From assembly GCA_034509495.1 (NCBI GenBank), contig CM067504.1:3041453-3105452 (forward strand): a DNA stretch of 64,000 bases, in the 5' to 3' direction. The position numbers and the translations under genes are program-made. The notes below the pieces were generated by a model that did no database searches, was not told the DNA's origin, and was given only the letters and a program-made list of their open reading frames with translations. Source of the DNA: Acestrorhynchus altus (taxonomy: Eukaryota > Chordata > Actinopteri > Characiformes > Acestrorhynchidae). Below, piece by piece: positions 23,866 through 38,047 of the stretch (position 1 is its first letter; each line of letters begins with the position of its first letter).

Positions 23866-26800
23866 TGAAATTATGCATTAACTGGAGTTCAGGAGAACGT
23901 TCATGCCGGAAACCCCATTCTTCTAACATCTTATATATTTGCATATTTCTTTCCCGCTTCGCCTGTGGTAGCTCTGACATTCCGCCACCTCCTCGTCTCT
24001 TTCCTATTTCATCTCCACATCTATCCCCGAGTCTGTCAAGGGGCTCAACAGAAGCCTATCAGAACTCGGCCCTGAGCTCCCTTCCCGTCCCACAGCCCTA
24101 CGATCTCTCCTCACATCACAACCAAAGATTGAGCGTATCGCCTGATCTGAAGAAAATACAATGAAAGGGAATCTGTTATAACACTATGAAGGTACACCGA
24201 TCAGCCATAACATTATGACCACCTCCTTGCTTCTAACCTCGCTGTGCATTTTATCAGCTCCTCTGAATTTTCACCTCCTTCCACCCTGATCTTCAATGCT
24301 CTGGACCCCACGGGACCACCACATACCAGCTATTATGTGGGTGGTGGGTCATTCTCAGCACCGCAGTCACACTGTTGGTATGTGTTGGTAGGAGTGGATC
24401 AGACTCAGCAGTGCTTTAAGTGTTTAAACACTGTGTCCACTCACTGTCCACTCTATCAGACACTCCTACCGAGTGTCTCCACCTTGTAGATGTAAAGTCA
24501 GAGACAGAAGCTCATCTGTTTCTGCACAGTTTGTGTTGGTCGTCCTCTAGTCCTTCATCAGTGCTCACAGGACGCTGCCCACAGGACGCTGCGGGCAGGA
24601 CGTTTCTGGTTGGTGGACTGTTCTTGGTCCAGCAGTGACACTGACGGTTTAAACACTCCAGCAGCACTGCTGTGTCTGATCCACTCGTACCAGCGCAACA
24701 CACACTAACACACCACCACCATGTCAGTGTGACTGCAGTGCTGAGAATGACCCACCACCCACATCATAGCTGCTCTGTGGTGGTCCTGTGGGGTCCTGAT
24801 CATTGAAGATCAGGGTGAAAGGAGGAGAATAAAGTCTGCAGAGAAACAGATGAACTACAGTCTGGAATTATAGAACCACAAAGAGCTCCTGTGTGGTCAG
24901 AAGAACTGAAAGGATGGACAGTGAATGTAGAAACAATGAAGTGGTTATAATGTTATGGCTGATCAGTGTATTTGGCTATGTTCTTACTTCTTCCTGTATT
25001 TTTTCTCTTCTCGTAGCTTGGCTCTCTTAGCAGCAGCTTCCTGTGACTTCTGACGTCTTTCTTCCAACTCGGACTCTGTCAAAGGCCTCTTTGTCCTCGG
25101 TTGCAAGGCCAGAGGCAGGGACACTAAGTTCTGCAGATACAAATTTTAGTTAAAAAGCCATATTCTAATACACTTTTAGTAAAAAAAATAGTTGCACCTA
25201 GAAGGAAGTGTGTGTTTGTAGTGCTACTGGAAAGGAAGAACCATCCCATTCAGCTTGAATGTTCTCACTCAGTTCTGCAGATGGTGTGGTAGGGGTGGAG
25301 TGTTGATAGAGCGTCCAATAGCACACATTTTCAATAAGGGACAGGTCTGGAGATGAGACTGTTGGAATAGCAACACTGATTCCATGGTCACCTCCACTAA
25401 AATAAAACTGACTCTAGTCACTGAAGATGACCCGCTGCCATTGTAAGTGACTCCATGACAGTCTGCCATGACTCCACTGTAGTCTTTGGCAACAATGTCC
25501 AGCCATCTGGATGACCCACGGAGGGACTCATTGCTCGCTGAATGTCCCAGTCGTGACTGTTGGGTCACTCTGTGCATTTCATCCAACCCAATGATTTTCC
25601 CTCTCTGTGGTTTGTGTAGGTCTCCCAGTTGGAACTGCTTTCAAACTCTTCTCCGAGGCATTCTGCACCAAAGGATGCTCCAACACAACAGCACAAGTCA
25701 CAGTACAAGCTACAGTGATGAGGACCATCCTTGCTTATGTCACATGCATGGCCGACCATGAAGCCTGAATCATTTGCATGTCTCACGATGTCAAACCTAC
25801 CCATCAAGATTCATTTCTGTCATCTGATTCCTTCCTGGGTGCAACTATTTATGTGACAATAAGAAGCGACGGCATGTCCAAGATGCATACAGACTCTGAC
25901 TGATCAGAGAGAGGGGGCGGGGTTTGTTCATTACTGATGTCACTAGTTCATAGCACGGTGAAGGTGGTATGATTGAGGTTCTATGGCCTGTGCACCGGCC
26001 TCCTCTTGGATCTAACCTCCGTGTTCATAGCTGTGATTCCACTGCCAGTAAAGCAGCTCTGTTTCAGAAATAGCTTTACATAACTTCAGATATGATATTA
26101 CTTTGTCTTTTTCCACTTTAAAACAGCTCCACACGGAGTGGACACTCATATTTACCCTCCGAGATGTTCCTTTCAGCTACCACACCTGAGAATTAAACCG
26201 TTAATGCACCTCAGCCTACTCCGGATGGCGTTCTAAACACCACGGTTAAAACAAAGACTCAGAACTGGTTCGGGACTAGATATGCCTGGACACTGGACCA
26301 GATCAGAACATCACCGCAAACACAATAAAGTAGGTTTACGTTTATTTTTTTCTCTGCACAGCCATTACTTTCGCCTTGAAAAACAAAATTTATAACTCAC
26401 TGTAGGGTTGTGACGAAGTGTCCGCCCCTGATTCACATTCTCTATTTGGGCTAGCTGTTCTTTCACCAGACTCTCAAAGGTTTCCTTGTCTTCTAGGCTG
26501 GTCTCTTTGGAGTAGTCCTTCCCGTCAAAGTAGTACATGTTATCTGGGGAAGAGGAATGACATTGAAATGTTGATTTGAGGGGATAGATCATCAATGACT
26601 GTATATAAATTGAGGCAATCGTTAGGACAAGTGTCCTACTCTGTCTCTCGTCCTTGTCATCTTCATCTTCATCTTCATCTTCCTTATTTGGATTCACAGG
26701 CCCTTCATTCATCAACCAGGAGCCATTCTGAGATTCACCCAGTATGAGTTTAAGGTCCAAATCCTGAACTGAACTGTCTTCTGTGGACAGGAGCTTATTC

Positions 26801-29800
26801 ACTCCAAACATCAAAATCTTCGACAACTGCGGACAAGGAGATATAGACTGAGCGGACACTCGTTAAGTACTTCTCCACAGGTGCACTTTGTACATCTACA
26901 ATCACTGCTCTACACAACCTCACTCTACCCCATCAATACCACATCAATGGAATGGGACCACCACATAACATTTGCTGACCTCATATTATTTCAGTGATGG
27001 ACAATTGTCAACAAAACAGCAAAGGTAGGTGTTATAGTGGGGACACTGTCCTGCAGTGAATGAATCAATCATCGATACTTCATCAACCAAAACTATTAGC
27101 CAATGGTGGTCCTGCAATCAGAAACTGATAACCAATGAATGATTTAGAGGCTGGCTGACCACTGGCTCACACTTTACCCCAAAGGTAGGTGCGTCCAGTC
27201 CAGTAAAGCCAGATCATCATCAGCCAGGACAGAAAAATGTATCACCTTATGTGTCCAAAGTTGTAGTAAATTCTGGCTCCTGCAGATGGCGCTGCACCAG
27301 GATGATCAGGCTATAAATACCTGCGGGGTGTGTGGCAGGGTTCATAGATGGAGAAGAGGGAACAGTGCAGTTCATACACTCCTCTTCCCGCTCTATGAAT
27401 CCTGTCACACACCCCGCAGGTATTTTTAGCCCCAACGTACTTGTGTGGCGCCATCTGCTGCAGGAGCCTGAGGTTACCACCACTTTAAACATGCAGGCGA
27501 CTATTTCTGTCCTGGTATCTTATAAACAAACGGGGGGGAATGAGGAGAACACCTGTGCTCAAAAAGGAAAAAGGACAGGAGGTAAAGCAGCACCTCTTCA
27601 CTAGAATCATCTTCATCGGACTGATCCAAAGGCGAGAAGCATCCCTCCTCGAGCACCGTGTTGGTGAGACGCAGTTTCGATACGGCACGCGAGTAAATGA
27701 TCTCCTCCACCGTGTTGTGAGCCAGGAGCCGAATCACTTTCACAGGCCTGCAGAGATTTAATCAAGTAAACGAACACCTTCCTGAGTCGGACTGATTATT
27801 TAAATCGAGGAAGGTCTGTGTTGGTGTATCTTTATTTATTAAACATGCAAAAATGTTTACTCGGCACAAGGCCTTCAATGATTCATTAATATATTCAGCA
27901 CTAACCGAAGAACTGCAACTAAGCAGATAATCAAATGCCTAAATACTCCATATGTCCAAATGTTTGTGGACACCCCTCCTACTGAATGCATGCAGTAACT
28001 CTAGAGCACATGAACATGAAACTATTAGCACCGTGGCTAAAGTCAGAGGTGAGCTGGAGGGGTATAAAGCCCCCCCCCCCATGTCTTTTTGTTGTCTACT
28101 TTGGGATGAGTTGGGGAATCGTGTTACTGAATGCAATCAAATGCTTACAGCAATCCTCCAAAATTGACAGGATAAACTCTAATAGCAGAATCAACGTACT
28201 GATGCACGTCTTGGCACATGGACGGCATCCTGGATGTGTTGAATTGTGTAAATTGGATCAATTACAAAACATTCCCTTTAAGATAATCAGGGATATTTAC
28301 TCCAGAGATACCTGGTCTGTCCAATCCGATGGGCTCGAGCTGCTGCTTGCAGGTCATTCTGAGGATTGAAATCACTGTCCACGAAGATCACAGTATCTGC
28401 TGTCACCAGGTTCATACCAACCCCACCTAAACAGAAACCAACAGAACTCAAAAATTTATGGAGGGATACGCAAGGCACTGCAAACTGCGTCCGTGGTCAG
28501 CACCAAGAACAACGGTTAGTCATCGCACGTCCAGAAGGTCTGGTGTGATGGTGTGGGGTGTAACTTCGTACGATGCCTGATCACCTTCGGTCTTCAATAC
28601 AAGACAATCAGTCCAACGTTATGTTGGAGGTCCTGCAACCAGTGGTTCTACCTTTTCTGAACACACACTCCGGTGCTCTATTCAAACAGGACGACGCTCG
28701 TCCACACACTGCTGCCGTCTCAAGATCTCGTCTTGGAGACACAGATACTACGCCGTGGTCGGTGTCATCTCCAGACCTGTCCCTGATTGAAAATGTGTGG
28801 GATGCTATTGGACGCTCTATCAACCCTCCACCTCCTGTATGTGTAGCTCGATATCAGTTTACATTTTTTAATCGTTTATTGGTCGTGATCACCTTTTAAC
28901 TTCCTTCTGGGTGCAACTATTTTTTGATGAAGAGAATAAACAAAAACATCATCTAGGCTGATGGAACTCTTGAGTAAAGGCTGGGCTGCGTGGGAGTTTC
29001 AACCCACACTCAACATCGGCCGTGGACGTCAGCAGTGGCAGAATTATTCCCATGAAACGGGTTTTAAAAGCAGATCGTTTTCTTAATGAACGATTTGAAC
29101 TGTTAGTGTACAAAATTCTGACACCTCTGACCTGGTCTTTCACTTCGTGCATCACAACGTTGGTTTTGAGTCACATACCGGTTCCTGTTCGGAGGTGATG
29201 ATAGACATGTGGGTGAGGCTGAGCTGGGAGAGATTTTAAAGTGATAATAAGAGGAAACATCACTTTGGTGATGTAAAGCTGTCTCTCACTCCATACAGTG
29301 ACATTTCCTGTGAAATTAAATAAAACTAAAATGTCAGATTTGTCATCTAAGCAATTCTCAGACCCGGCAAAGAACAGGAATGCGTTATTGGTAGGCTTGG
29401 ATCAACACTTCTAATGTAATCAAATATTATTGTATTGTTTACGTAATTGTGACATTTCAGACACTGCTGGGAGAATTGTTCTATGCAAATGAGCAGTCGA
29501 AGCACTTCTGAAATATTAGGTGGAAGCACTGACATTCTGCGAAAGTGCGCAGCATCAATATCACAACTGCTTAAATAACATTCCTTAAAATGAAGAAATG
29601 GGTTCTGTCAAACGATGAGAACTCAACACAACCCGTGTTCTAACTGCCACTGACTGCACCTGTCTTAGAACCCGAGATCCGCACTGTGTGGGCATAACTC
29701 AGGATCAGAGTAACCTACAGACACGACGCACATATAACAAACTACAACACTTACCCACCTAAACACGGTTTTATCACGGTGTGTGAACCATCAGCCAGCT

Positions 29801-32800
29801 CGGAATTATCAGCCAGCCAGCATTATAATCCAGCTCGGAAAACAGCTCGGAAAACAGCTCAAATTCACTCGTTTCCAACTGAATTAATCCCAGTTTAAAA
29901 GCCAAAGGAGCTTCCAGTGCATGTTTACTGCTGTGTCCAGTGTCCGGTCTTTCTTAGCTCACACAACCGTTGAATTCCAGAATAAAAGTCCTGAGAATGG
30001 ATAATACTGATACATAATAACAAAAATAATAAAAAACATTTTAGGCCCTTTTATTTGGACAATTGTCAAGTATTTTGAAGAACTTGTCAATCTAATCATT
30101 ACAAAGAGTTCGAAGTTCTTGCATTCAGCTCAAACACACTTTGGACGATCAATTCCCATCTGGCATGAAAATAACAATATCTCCTATGAAGAATTTTCTA
30201 CATTTTCAGCAAAAGAAGTACATCAAGCTATGCAAAATTTGTGCAAACCCGCAGAATTGCCCTGGGCCTCTAAAGGTTAAAGGTAGGTATCTCTCGCTCT
30301 TGCGCTCCCTCTACAGTCGGAAAATGGAATTCACCTCCACTAAACACAGCAGTACACGTGTTTCTGGATAAGCTGACAAATACCAAATCATAACTGTCCT
30401 GCTCTGTTTATATCCGGATATAGATATAAATATCGGTATATCGCTCAGCCCGTATCCCGCTGTTTATATCCCGATATAGATATAAATATCGATATATCGC
30501 TCAGCCCGTATCCCGCTCTGTTTATATGCGATATAGATATAAATATTGATATATCGCTCAGCCCGTATCCCGCTGTTTATATCCCGATATAGATATAAAT
30601 ATCGATATATCACTCAGCCCGTATCCCGCTCTGTTTATATCCCGATATAGATATAAATATCGATACATCACTCAGCCCGTATCCCGCTCTGTTTATATCC
30701 CGATATAGATATAAATATCAATATATCGCTCAGCCCATATCCCGCTCTGTTCATATCCGATATAGATATAAATATCGATATATCGCTCAGCCCGTATCCC
30801 GCTCTGTTCATATCCCGATATAGATATAAATATCGATATATATCACTCAGCCCGTATCCCGCTCTGTTTATATCCTGATATAGATATAAATATCGATATA
30901 TCGCTCAGCCCTGTGTAGTGTATCGGTCTGACACAAACTATGACCCCACCGGCTCTGGTGCTGAGGAGAAAGACGAAAATGTCTTTGGTCCTGAAGTTGT
31001 TCATGGCCACTTTGCGGTCCTCTCCTCGCAGTGAGCCATCCAGACGCTCGTATCTGTAATCTACCAGAGAGAGAAGGAGGCCAACATTAGCTCGAGTTTC
31101 AAAAATGCATGATGTGAGCCTTAAACCATAGCTCTTTCTTTAGATCACAGAACAAGATAAGGCCAAAAACCAGCTTGGCAAGGTTATTAAAGTAGTTATA
31201 TGATACTATAATAAAAACGGTTCACTTCAATTTGCTAAAATGAATGAAGTACAAAACACTTTACAATGCAAACACAAATCAAACACTGAACAACAAACAC
31301 ATGATCAGCATCATGATGAAGTACACAGACAGTTCCCGGAATGTTAGCCAATGTGGCGTCCCTGTTCTCAATCTGTTTCTGGAGAGAAGACAGATTTATT
31401 ACACTCTTTGGCAAAGTCCATGAAACCTTAGCCCAAACTATTTTCACATACTTGCCTGTCTAGGCAGAACATTTTCCCCGTCACCCTAAAAGATCTCCGT
31501 TTGATGACATTTGATTTACTGATGGAATCCAAGCTATTATTTCATTAAATTGTTGGTTACTCAAACTTCATACTGTTGCCAAAGTCAGGTGCTTATACAC
31601 ACTCATCGCTAAAAAATAGCCGCACCCCGAAGGACTCATACACATAGGAATGACACGTAGGGTAGGTTTCAAGTTTCAGTAGACGATCACGACAACTGCC
31701 CTTAACACCACATCTAAAGACTGGCAGCGGGTCATCTTCAGTAATGAGTTCCACTTTTGTTATAGTGGAGACGTCCCTGATTCACTGGTGAATCAGTTTT
31801 CAATCTGTCCCTGATTGGAAATGTGTGGGACGCTACTGGACGCTCTATCAGCAGTCCACCCCTACCACACCATCTGCAGAACTGAGTGAGAACATTCGAG
31901 CTGCATGGGATGGATCATCACAGGACACCATTAGGAACCTCTACACCTCCATGCAGAGACGTCTGGTGTGTTGCGTTAAACCTGACGTCGTACTGAGAGA
32001 CACCACTTCTGTATGAGTAGATCAATAAATATTGATCAGATCAGTTATTGATCCTGATCACCTTCAGCTTCCTTCCCAACAGCACTGCAATCCCATACGT
32101 CCTTCTGGGCGCAACTATTTTTTAACAATGAGTGTAGAAAATCAAAAGCTGTGTTTGGACAATACAAGAGTGAATATATTACAATGTGGGTCACCTTTAT
32201 ATTCCAGATAGTCTTGAATAATGTTCAACATTTCGGTCATTTGGGAGAACACTAGAACCTTGTGACCCCTGGAAAGAAACATACAAACAGGCTTTACCTT
32301 CATGCTCCAACAGTCTCTGCATTTGCTCACAAGTTAAACATGCTTATGCGTAAAACCTGATACTGGTGATGTACTGATGTGGAATTTCCTGCCTGATAAC
32401 TTTATCCAAAAATGAAAATCTCACAGTAAAGATATTGTTGCAGATTAAAACTCTAAATATGACCTCTATACAGGCTACACAGATCACTGCAATCGTGAGT
32501 TTTCAAATGACAAAACAGATTAGTGGTTAGGATGTTTTCAGCTCGCTGCACCTGAACATTAGTTGCAACACAAGTTGCTGCTGAAATCATGAAACCACTT
32601 CCTCACTGCTGAGATTTTTATTCAGCAGAATCAGAGCATGAAAATTAGGGCACTGAAGAGCAAAAATGGAGCATCAAGAAACTGTGTCTCTGATTTCAGG
32701 TAGTAAAACCATAACAACTGAAATGTTCCTAAAACAAAATGTGTGAATAATACTGGCTCTGAGCGATATATCGATATTTATATCAATATTTGGATATAAA

Positions 32801-35800
32801 GGGAGCGGGATATACGGGCTGAGCGATATATCAATATTTATATCTATATCGGGATATAAATGGAGCGGGATACGGGCTGAGTGATATATATGGATATTTA
32901 TATCAATATCGGGATATAAAGGGAGCGGTATACGGGCTGAGCGATACATGTGTTCCCTTTTTAAAACAGGTTCCTGCTTCATTATGAGGTACTGAGTGCA
33001 GGTTTTTGCGTGTGCTTTCCGATTGCATTGAACATTAGGTGTTGATATATCGTGCATTCGTACGTGTCACATGGCTTATCCTGGTAATAATGCACATTTT
33101 TACATACTAGGTTTGAGAGAATGATCGGACAGAGTGGGACCTACCCCTCGAACAGATATGCCAGCATCTTAAACAGCAGAGAAAGCTTCCCACTCTCCCG
33201 CACCAAGTGATCCCCAATCTCAAACGGTACTGGCTCCACATCTTAGAGAGTGTGAGGACGAGGGAGTGTGAGAGAGAAAGAGAGACAGGGAGAGAAAACG
33301 ATGCGTGAATTGAAAAGGTGCTCAGGTACAGCAGACACAGCCGGCCCAAGGCACCTCATTAGTTGGAGACTAGCCTTGATCTCTACACTACTCTGCCCTC
33401 GATGTGACCAGGACCTTTTCTGTGACACTGAAAGCTGTGGGATCTCAAACAACTATTTGTGGAAGGGTCTTAGCTGACTGACAGAAAAAGCTGTTCACAT
33501 CACTGGAGCCGCTGCTGTTCTAGACGCCCTTGAAGTTTATTGATCAATTAGCACTGTGTGCATTTTTCTGTGTAGTGACACCGTCGTTAAGGCAATAGAT
33601 TGGTGTGTAACGATGCATGAATTCATACCGAACTGGCATAGAACGGATGCCACAGTTCAGTGCATGCAGTCGTACAGGGAACACACAGTACAGAGTGTGA
33701 CAACTACCTCAGGGGCACGTAATGTAGTGCTTGAACGTTTGTTGGTGCCGTGTTGGTGGGTTTTCTCCAATGAACCGCTGCTTCAGGTACTTCTATAGCA
33801 TTTCTACTGAATTAACATCTGGGCCGTTAACTTTCTTCTTCTTTAACCCTTCTTTGGCAGAACGACTTTTGAACTTAGGGTCGTTGTCTTGTCGCATGAC
33901 CCCCACTCTCTTGAGTATCAGCTCACAGACAGATGTCCTGATATTTTCCTTTAGAATTTGCTGATCAGAATTCATTGTTCCATCAATGACGGCAAGCCAT
34001 CCTGATCCAAATGCAGCAAAACAGCCTCACACCATGATGCTACCGCCACCGTGTTTCACAGATGGGATAAGGGTTTGTGTTGGAATGCAGATCCGTTTTG
34101 GTCTTATCCATCCACATTTTTTCAAGTGGCCTTCTGGTGTGTACATGTGAGCTTTATCAAACTGCAGATGGTCAGCAATGTTCTTTTTGGAGAGCAGCGG
34201 CTTCTTCCTTGCAACCCTGCCATGCTCACCATTGTTCTCCAGTGTTCTCCTGATGGTGGACCCGTCAACATTATCATTAGCCAATGTGAGGAAGGCCTTT
34301 AGTTGCTGAGAAGTTCCCTTAGGGTTCCATTGTGAGTTCGCAGACTATTGCACGGCTTGCTTTTGGAGTGATCTTTGGTGGTGGAGCACTGCTGGGGAGG
34401 GTAATAATGGTCTTGAATTTCTGAAATTCAGAAATATCTAAATTTCCCAGAGTGGCGTAGCGGGCTAAGGTGCTACCACTATGATCCTGGGGTCGCTGGT
34501 TTCGAATCCAGGTTCATGCTGCTCGCCAACGGCAACCGGGGTCCAGAGAGAGAGAAATTGGCTTGCTCTCCCTCGTTGGGGGGGAGGGTAGATGGCGCTC
34601 TTCCCACATCTCACAAGTGCGCTGCTGGTCAATGCATTGTGTCATATCCGGGGATCCGGTGTTCTCCTCCAAGCGCAATGGCCATACAAACGGTCGGCAG
34701 TTCGAAAAGAGGCGGTAGGCTATCGTCACATGACTCGGAGGAAACATGTGGACGATCTCTCTAGCGTCGAGAGCAGGGCGTGTAATGTGGGAGGCTACTT
34801 AGGGGGATGGGTTATTGGCCCGTCTAAATGAATAAATAAATAAATAAATAAATAAAAAACAACGTTCAAGCACCACTGTATGTGACACCCGATGGAAACA
34901 ACAACGGTAACTTACACGAGTGCTTAATAAATGAAAATACACTATTTTCAATACACTACTGTTGCTTCCCCCCTCCGTACCAAACTCATACTGAACCGCG
35001 AAGGTCCGAACTGCAGCGTGGAGTGAACTGTGACTTCTGTGTAGCAGTACACTCCTGCAGTAGACACCTGCGTGTTTCTGAGCAGGAAGAGGTTTTAAAG
35101 AAACTCACAAAAAGGAAGCAGCACACACTCGTCTGTCATTACCATCAAACAGGTAAGGGTGGTTCACACACTTCCTCAGCTGCATCAAAACATTATGAAG
35201 CCTGGCCTTTTTGCCTTTAACTCTCCCAATGGCATCTGAAATCAGAAAGACATTCAAGTCAACGGTGTGTGCAACAGAAAAAGTGTGTATCTTAGATCAC
35301 TGCTGTTATATTTAAACCTTATGTCCATATATGTCCAGATGTATCGATATTTATATCTATATCGGGATATAAACAGAGCGGGATACGGGCTGAGCGATGT
35401 ATCATTATTTATATCTATATCGGGATATAAACAGAGTGGGATACGGGCTGAGCGATGTATCATTATTTATATCTATATCAGATATAAACATAGCGGGATA
35501 CGGGCTGAGCGATATATCGATATTTATATCTATATCGGGGTATAAACAGAGCGGGATACGGGCTGAGCGATATATGGATATTTATATCTGTATCGGGATA
35601 TAAACAGAGCGGGATACGGGCTGAGCGATATATGGATATTTATATCTATATCGGGGTATAAACAGAGCGGGATACGGGCTGAGCGATATATCAATATTTA
35701 TATCTATATCGGGATATAAACAGAGCAGGATACGGGCTGAGCGATATATCGGGAGCGGGATACGGGCATCAGGGTTCCACCCACCTTCGGGCTGGGCAAT

Positions 35801-36114
35801 ATGGGCAAAAAAATCCATCTCGCCCAGCCTTAGGGTGGACAGTACCCTAACGCTCTCTTTTGGCCAGCAGATTCTAATACCTACAGTATGAATTTTGAAT
35901 GACAGCTTTAGTATTTAATGGACGTCTCCCTTTAATGGACGTGTAAAGCACTTCTTACCGAAGTCTTTCATCAGAATGGCTTTGTAGCATTGCTTCTGCA
36001 AGGCTGACATTCCATGATACACCACCAGTTCAGTCTTCTTGGGCAGCTCAATCGCCACCTGAGCCTTGACCCTGCGCAGCAGGAAGGGTTGCAGCACCTT
36101 GTGGAGCTCATTGG

Positions 36115-36176
<62 letters not shown>

Positions 36177-37971
36177 GTCCAATGAACATGTCAGCTCCAC
36201 CGGTGGGTCCTTACAGAAAAACGGTAATTGTTACACAGCGTGCAATCCCATGTACTGTTCGACTGGTGCGATTATGGCTTCACAGTGTTCGGCGACTGAC
36301 GGTGTATCGCTGGCATCAGGCCATCGTTTCATCTCATCTTCCAGATCACTGGCGTTTACTGACACGTAACACTGAGCTCAGAATGTCAAACCATGTTACA
36401 CAGAGAACTGTTCTGAGTGCACATTAACACTAAACCGTGTGGTCAGCACTGAACGGTCACTAATGGAGGAATATCGTGCATATTTACACCAGTCCGATAT
36501 ACTTCCAAAGAAAAGGATGTGGACAAAAGTATTGGGACACTGTCTGAAATCGGAGATTAAAGAGCTTCTCCTGCTTTTTGTTGAGTCACTGTGTCTGCTG
36601 TCAGGGAAGGCTTTTTAATGGGTTTTGGATAACTGCTATAGCGGTTGATTGCATTCAGTGAGGTCATGAGTTGGAGCGATCACCACCCAACTCCCATCAC
36701 TGCAGAGAACTGGTTCCACTGCTCCACAGCTCAATGCTAGGGGGCTTCATACCCCTCTAAGCCATGCTGGCATTAGATGTGGTGCCCATAAGTTCATCAC
36801 TGGACTAGAGAAGCTGTGTGTGTTTTACAAATAGTGGATGAATCCAGAACATATAAGTTATGAAAGTACATAAAAAGTAGGGCTGGGGAAGCGTGTAGCG
36901 ATAAGCACAGCATGCTGTATACTTAAATACCACACTATCTAGAGCCTTGTCCCTCCAAAACCAACGTCCACTAAACCACCCGCCTGGATTAAACTTTGCA
37001 CACAGAGGGGAACCTGAGTAACATGCAGTTTTACAATATGATGTACGAATATATCTCTGTGTACAAATATTTACGATATACTGTCTAAACGACTCGTAAA
37101 TGACTCTCCTCCAAATCCTACGTAACGGATCTCTGATAACGTCAGACGTGTACATGGGAGTGCTGTTCAAAATACCTAGAGTTTGGTCAGTGTTTACATC
37201 TGCGTAGGTTTGGACAAAGTCATCTATGGCGTCAAGTTAGACTTAGTAGGGGCTGAATGAAGTTAAGGAGGGAGTAGAACCACTGCAGGTGTTCTGGATG
37301 GAGATTCCTGTTAACAAGAACTTTGAATCCCACAGACAACTGTAGAGAGAGAGAGACAGAGAATACTGTACTGATACTGAATTAATTGTAAAGTGTAAAG
37401 ATTGGTGGTGATTTTCTTTTTATGTTCTGACCACTAGACAGCAGTATTGTACTCTTTAATTTTCAGATTTTAGGTTGGACAACGAAACTCAAACACCTGG
37501 TTTAAGACCACAACAATTGATCAGTATGGTGAACTAGGGCCTCCTTTTGTGGTCAATACAGCGTCATTTCGTCTTGTTAATGACATTTTTTGGATACAAT
37601 CCGGGTTAGAACCCCAACATCCCTTTCAGACAGCTTCCTCTTGCGTCCACAGTTAATCCTGTTGGATGTGGTTGGTCATTCTTGGTGGTGCTGGCGTTGC
37701 CTGGATCTACGTGACTCTTGATACATCACAAAAGACTTGCTGTCTTGGTCTGAATGCTCAGAAGGCGGTACCAACAATTTGTCCTCTTTGAACTCTGGTA
37801 TGTCCCCCACCGTATTTGTGTTCATTTGCAATATTTGGAGCAAACTGTATATACCTGCTAATTGAACCTTCTGCACTCTGCTCTTACTGGTGCAATTAGT
37901 GAAGATTGGACACCAGGCTGCTCCAATTTAGCCATGAAACCTCCCACGATACAATGATCATTGTCCAACCC

Positions 37972-38047
<76 letters not shown>

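Noticed and set aside
24420..24638. Recurrent ORF starting MFKHCVHSLST
   Set aside because: Occurs in several fold-back MITE copies with variable reading; it is the repeat consensus and not a gene.
30405..30915. Direct repeats resembling a CRISPR-like array
   Set aside because: Units are contiguous with no unique spacers, in a vertebrate intron; it is a minisatellite.
34460..34530. Possible tRNA gene
   Set aside because: A and B boxes are present but the acceptor and anticodon arms do not pair, and it heads a SINE body with an AAAT tail.
36014..36427. 137-residue plus-strand ORF containing His/Thr repeats
   Set aside because: Antisense of chd1l exon 8 fused to the AC repeat.
37676..37876. 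ORF resembling a protein fragment (LLQILQMNTNTVGD)
   Set aside because: Antisense of the internally deleted Tc1-type element, also present at 50.4 kb.
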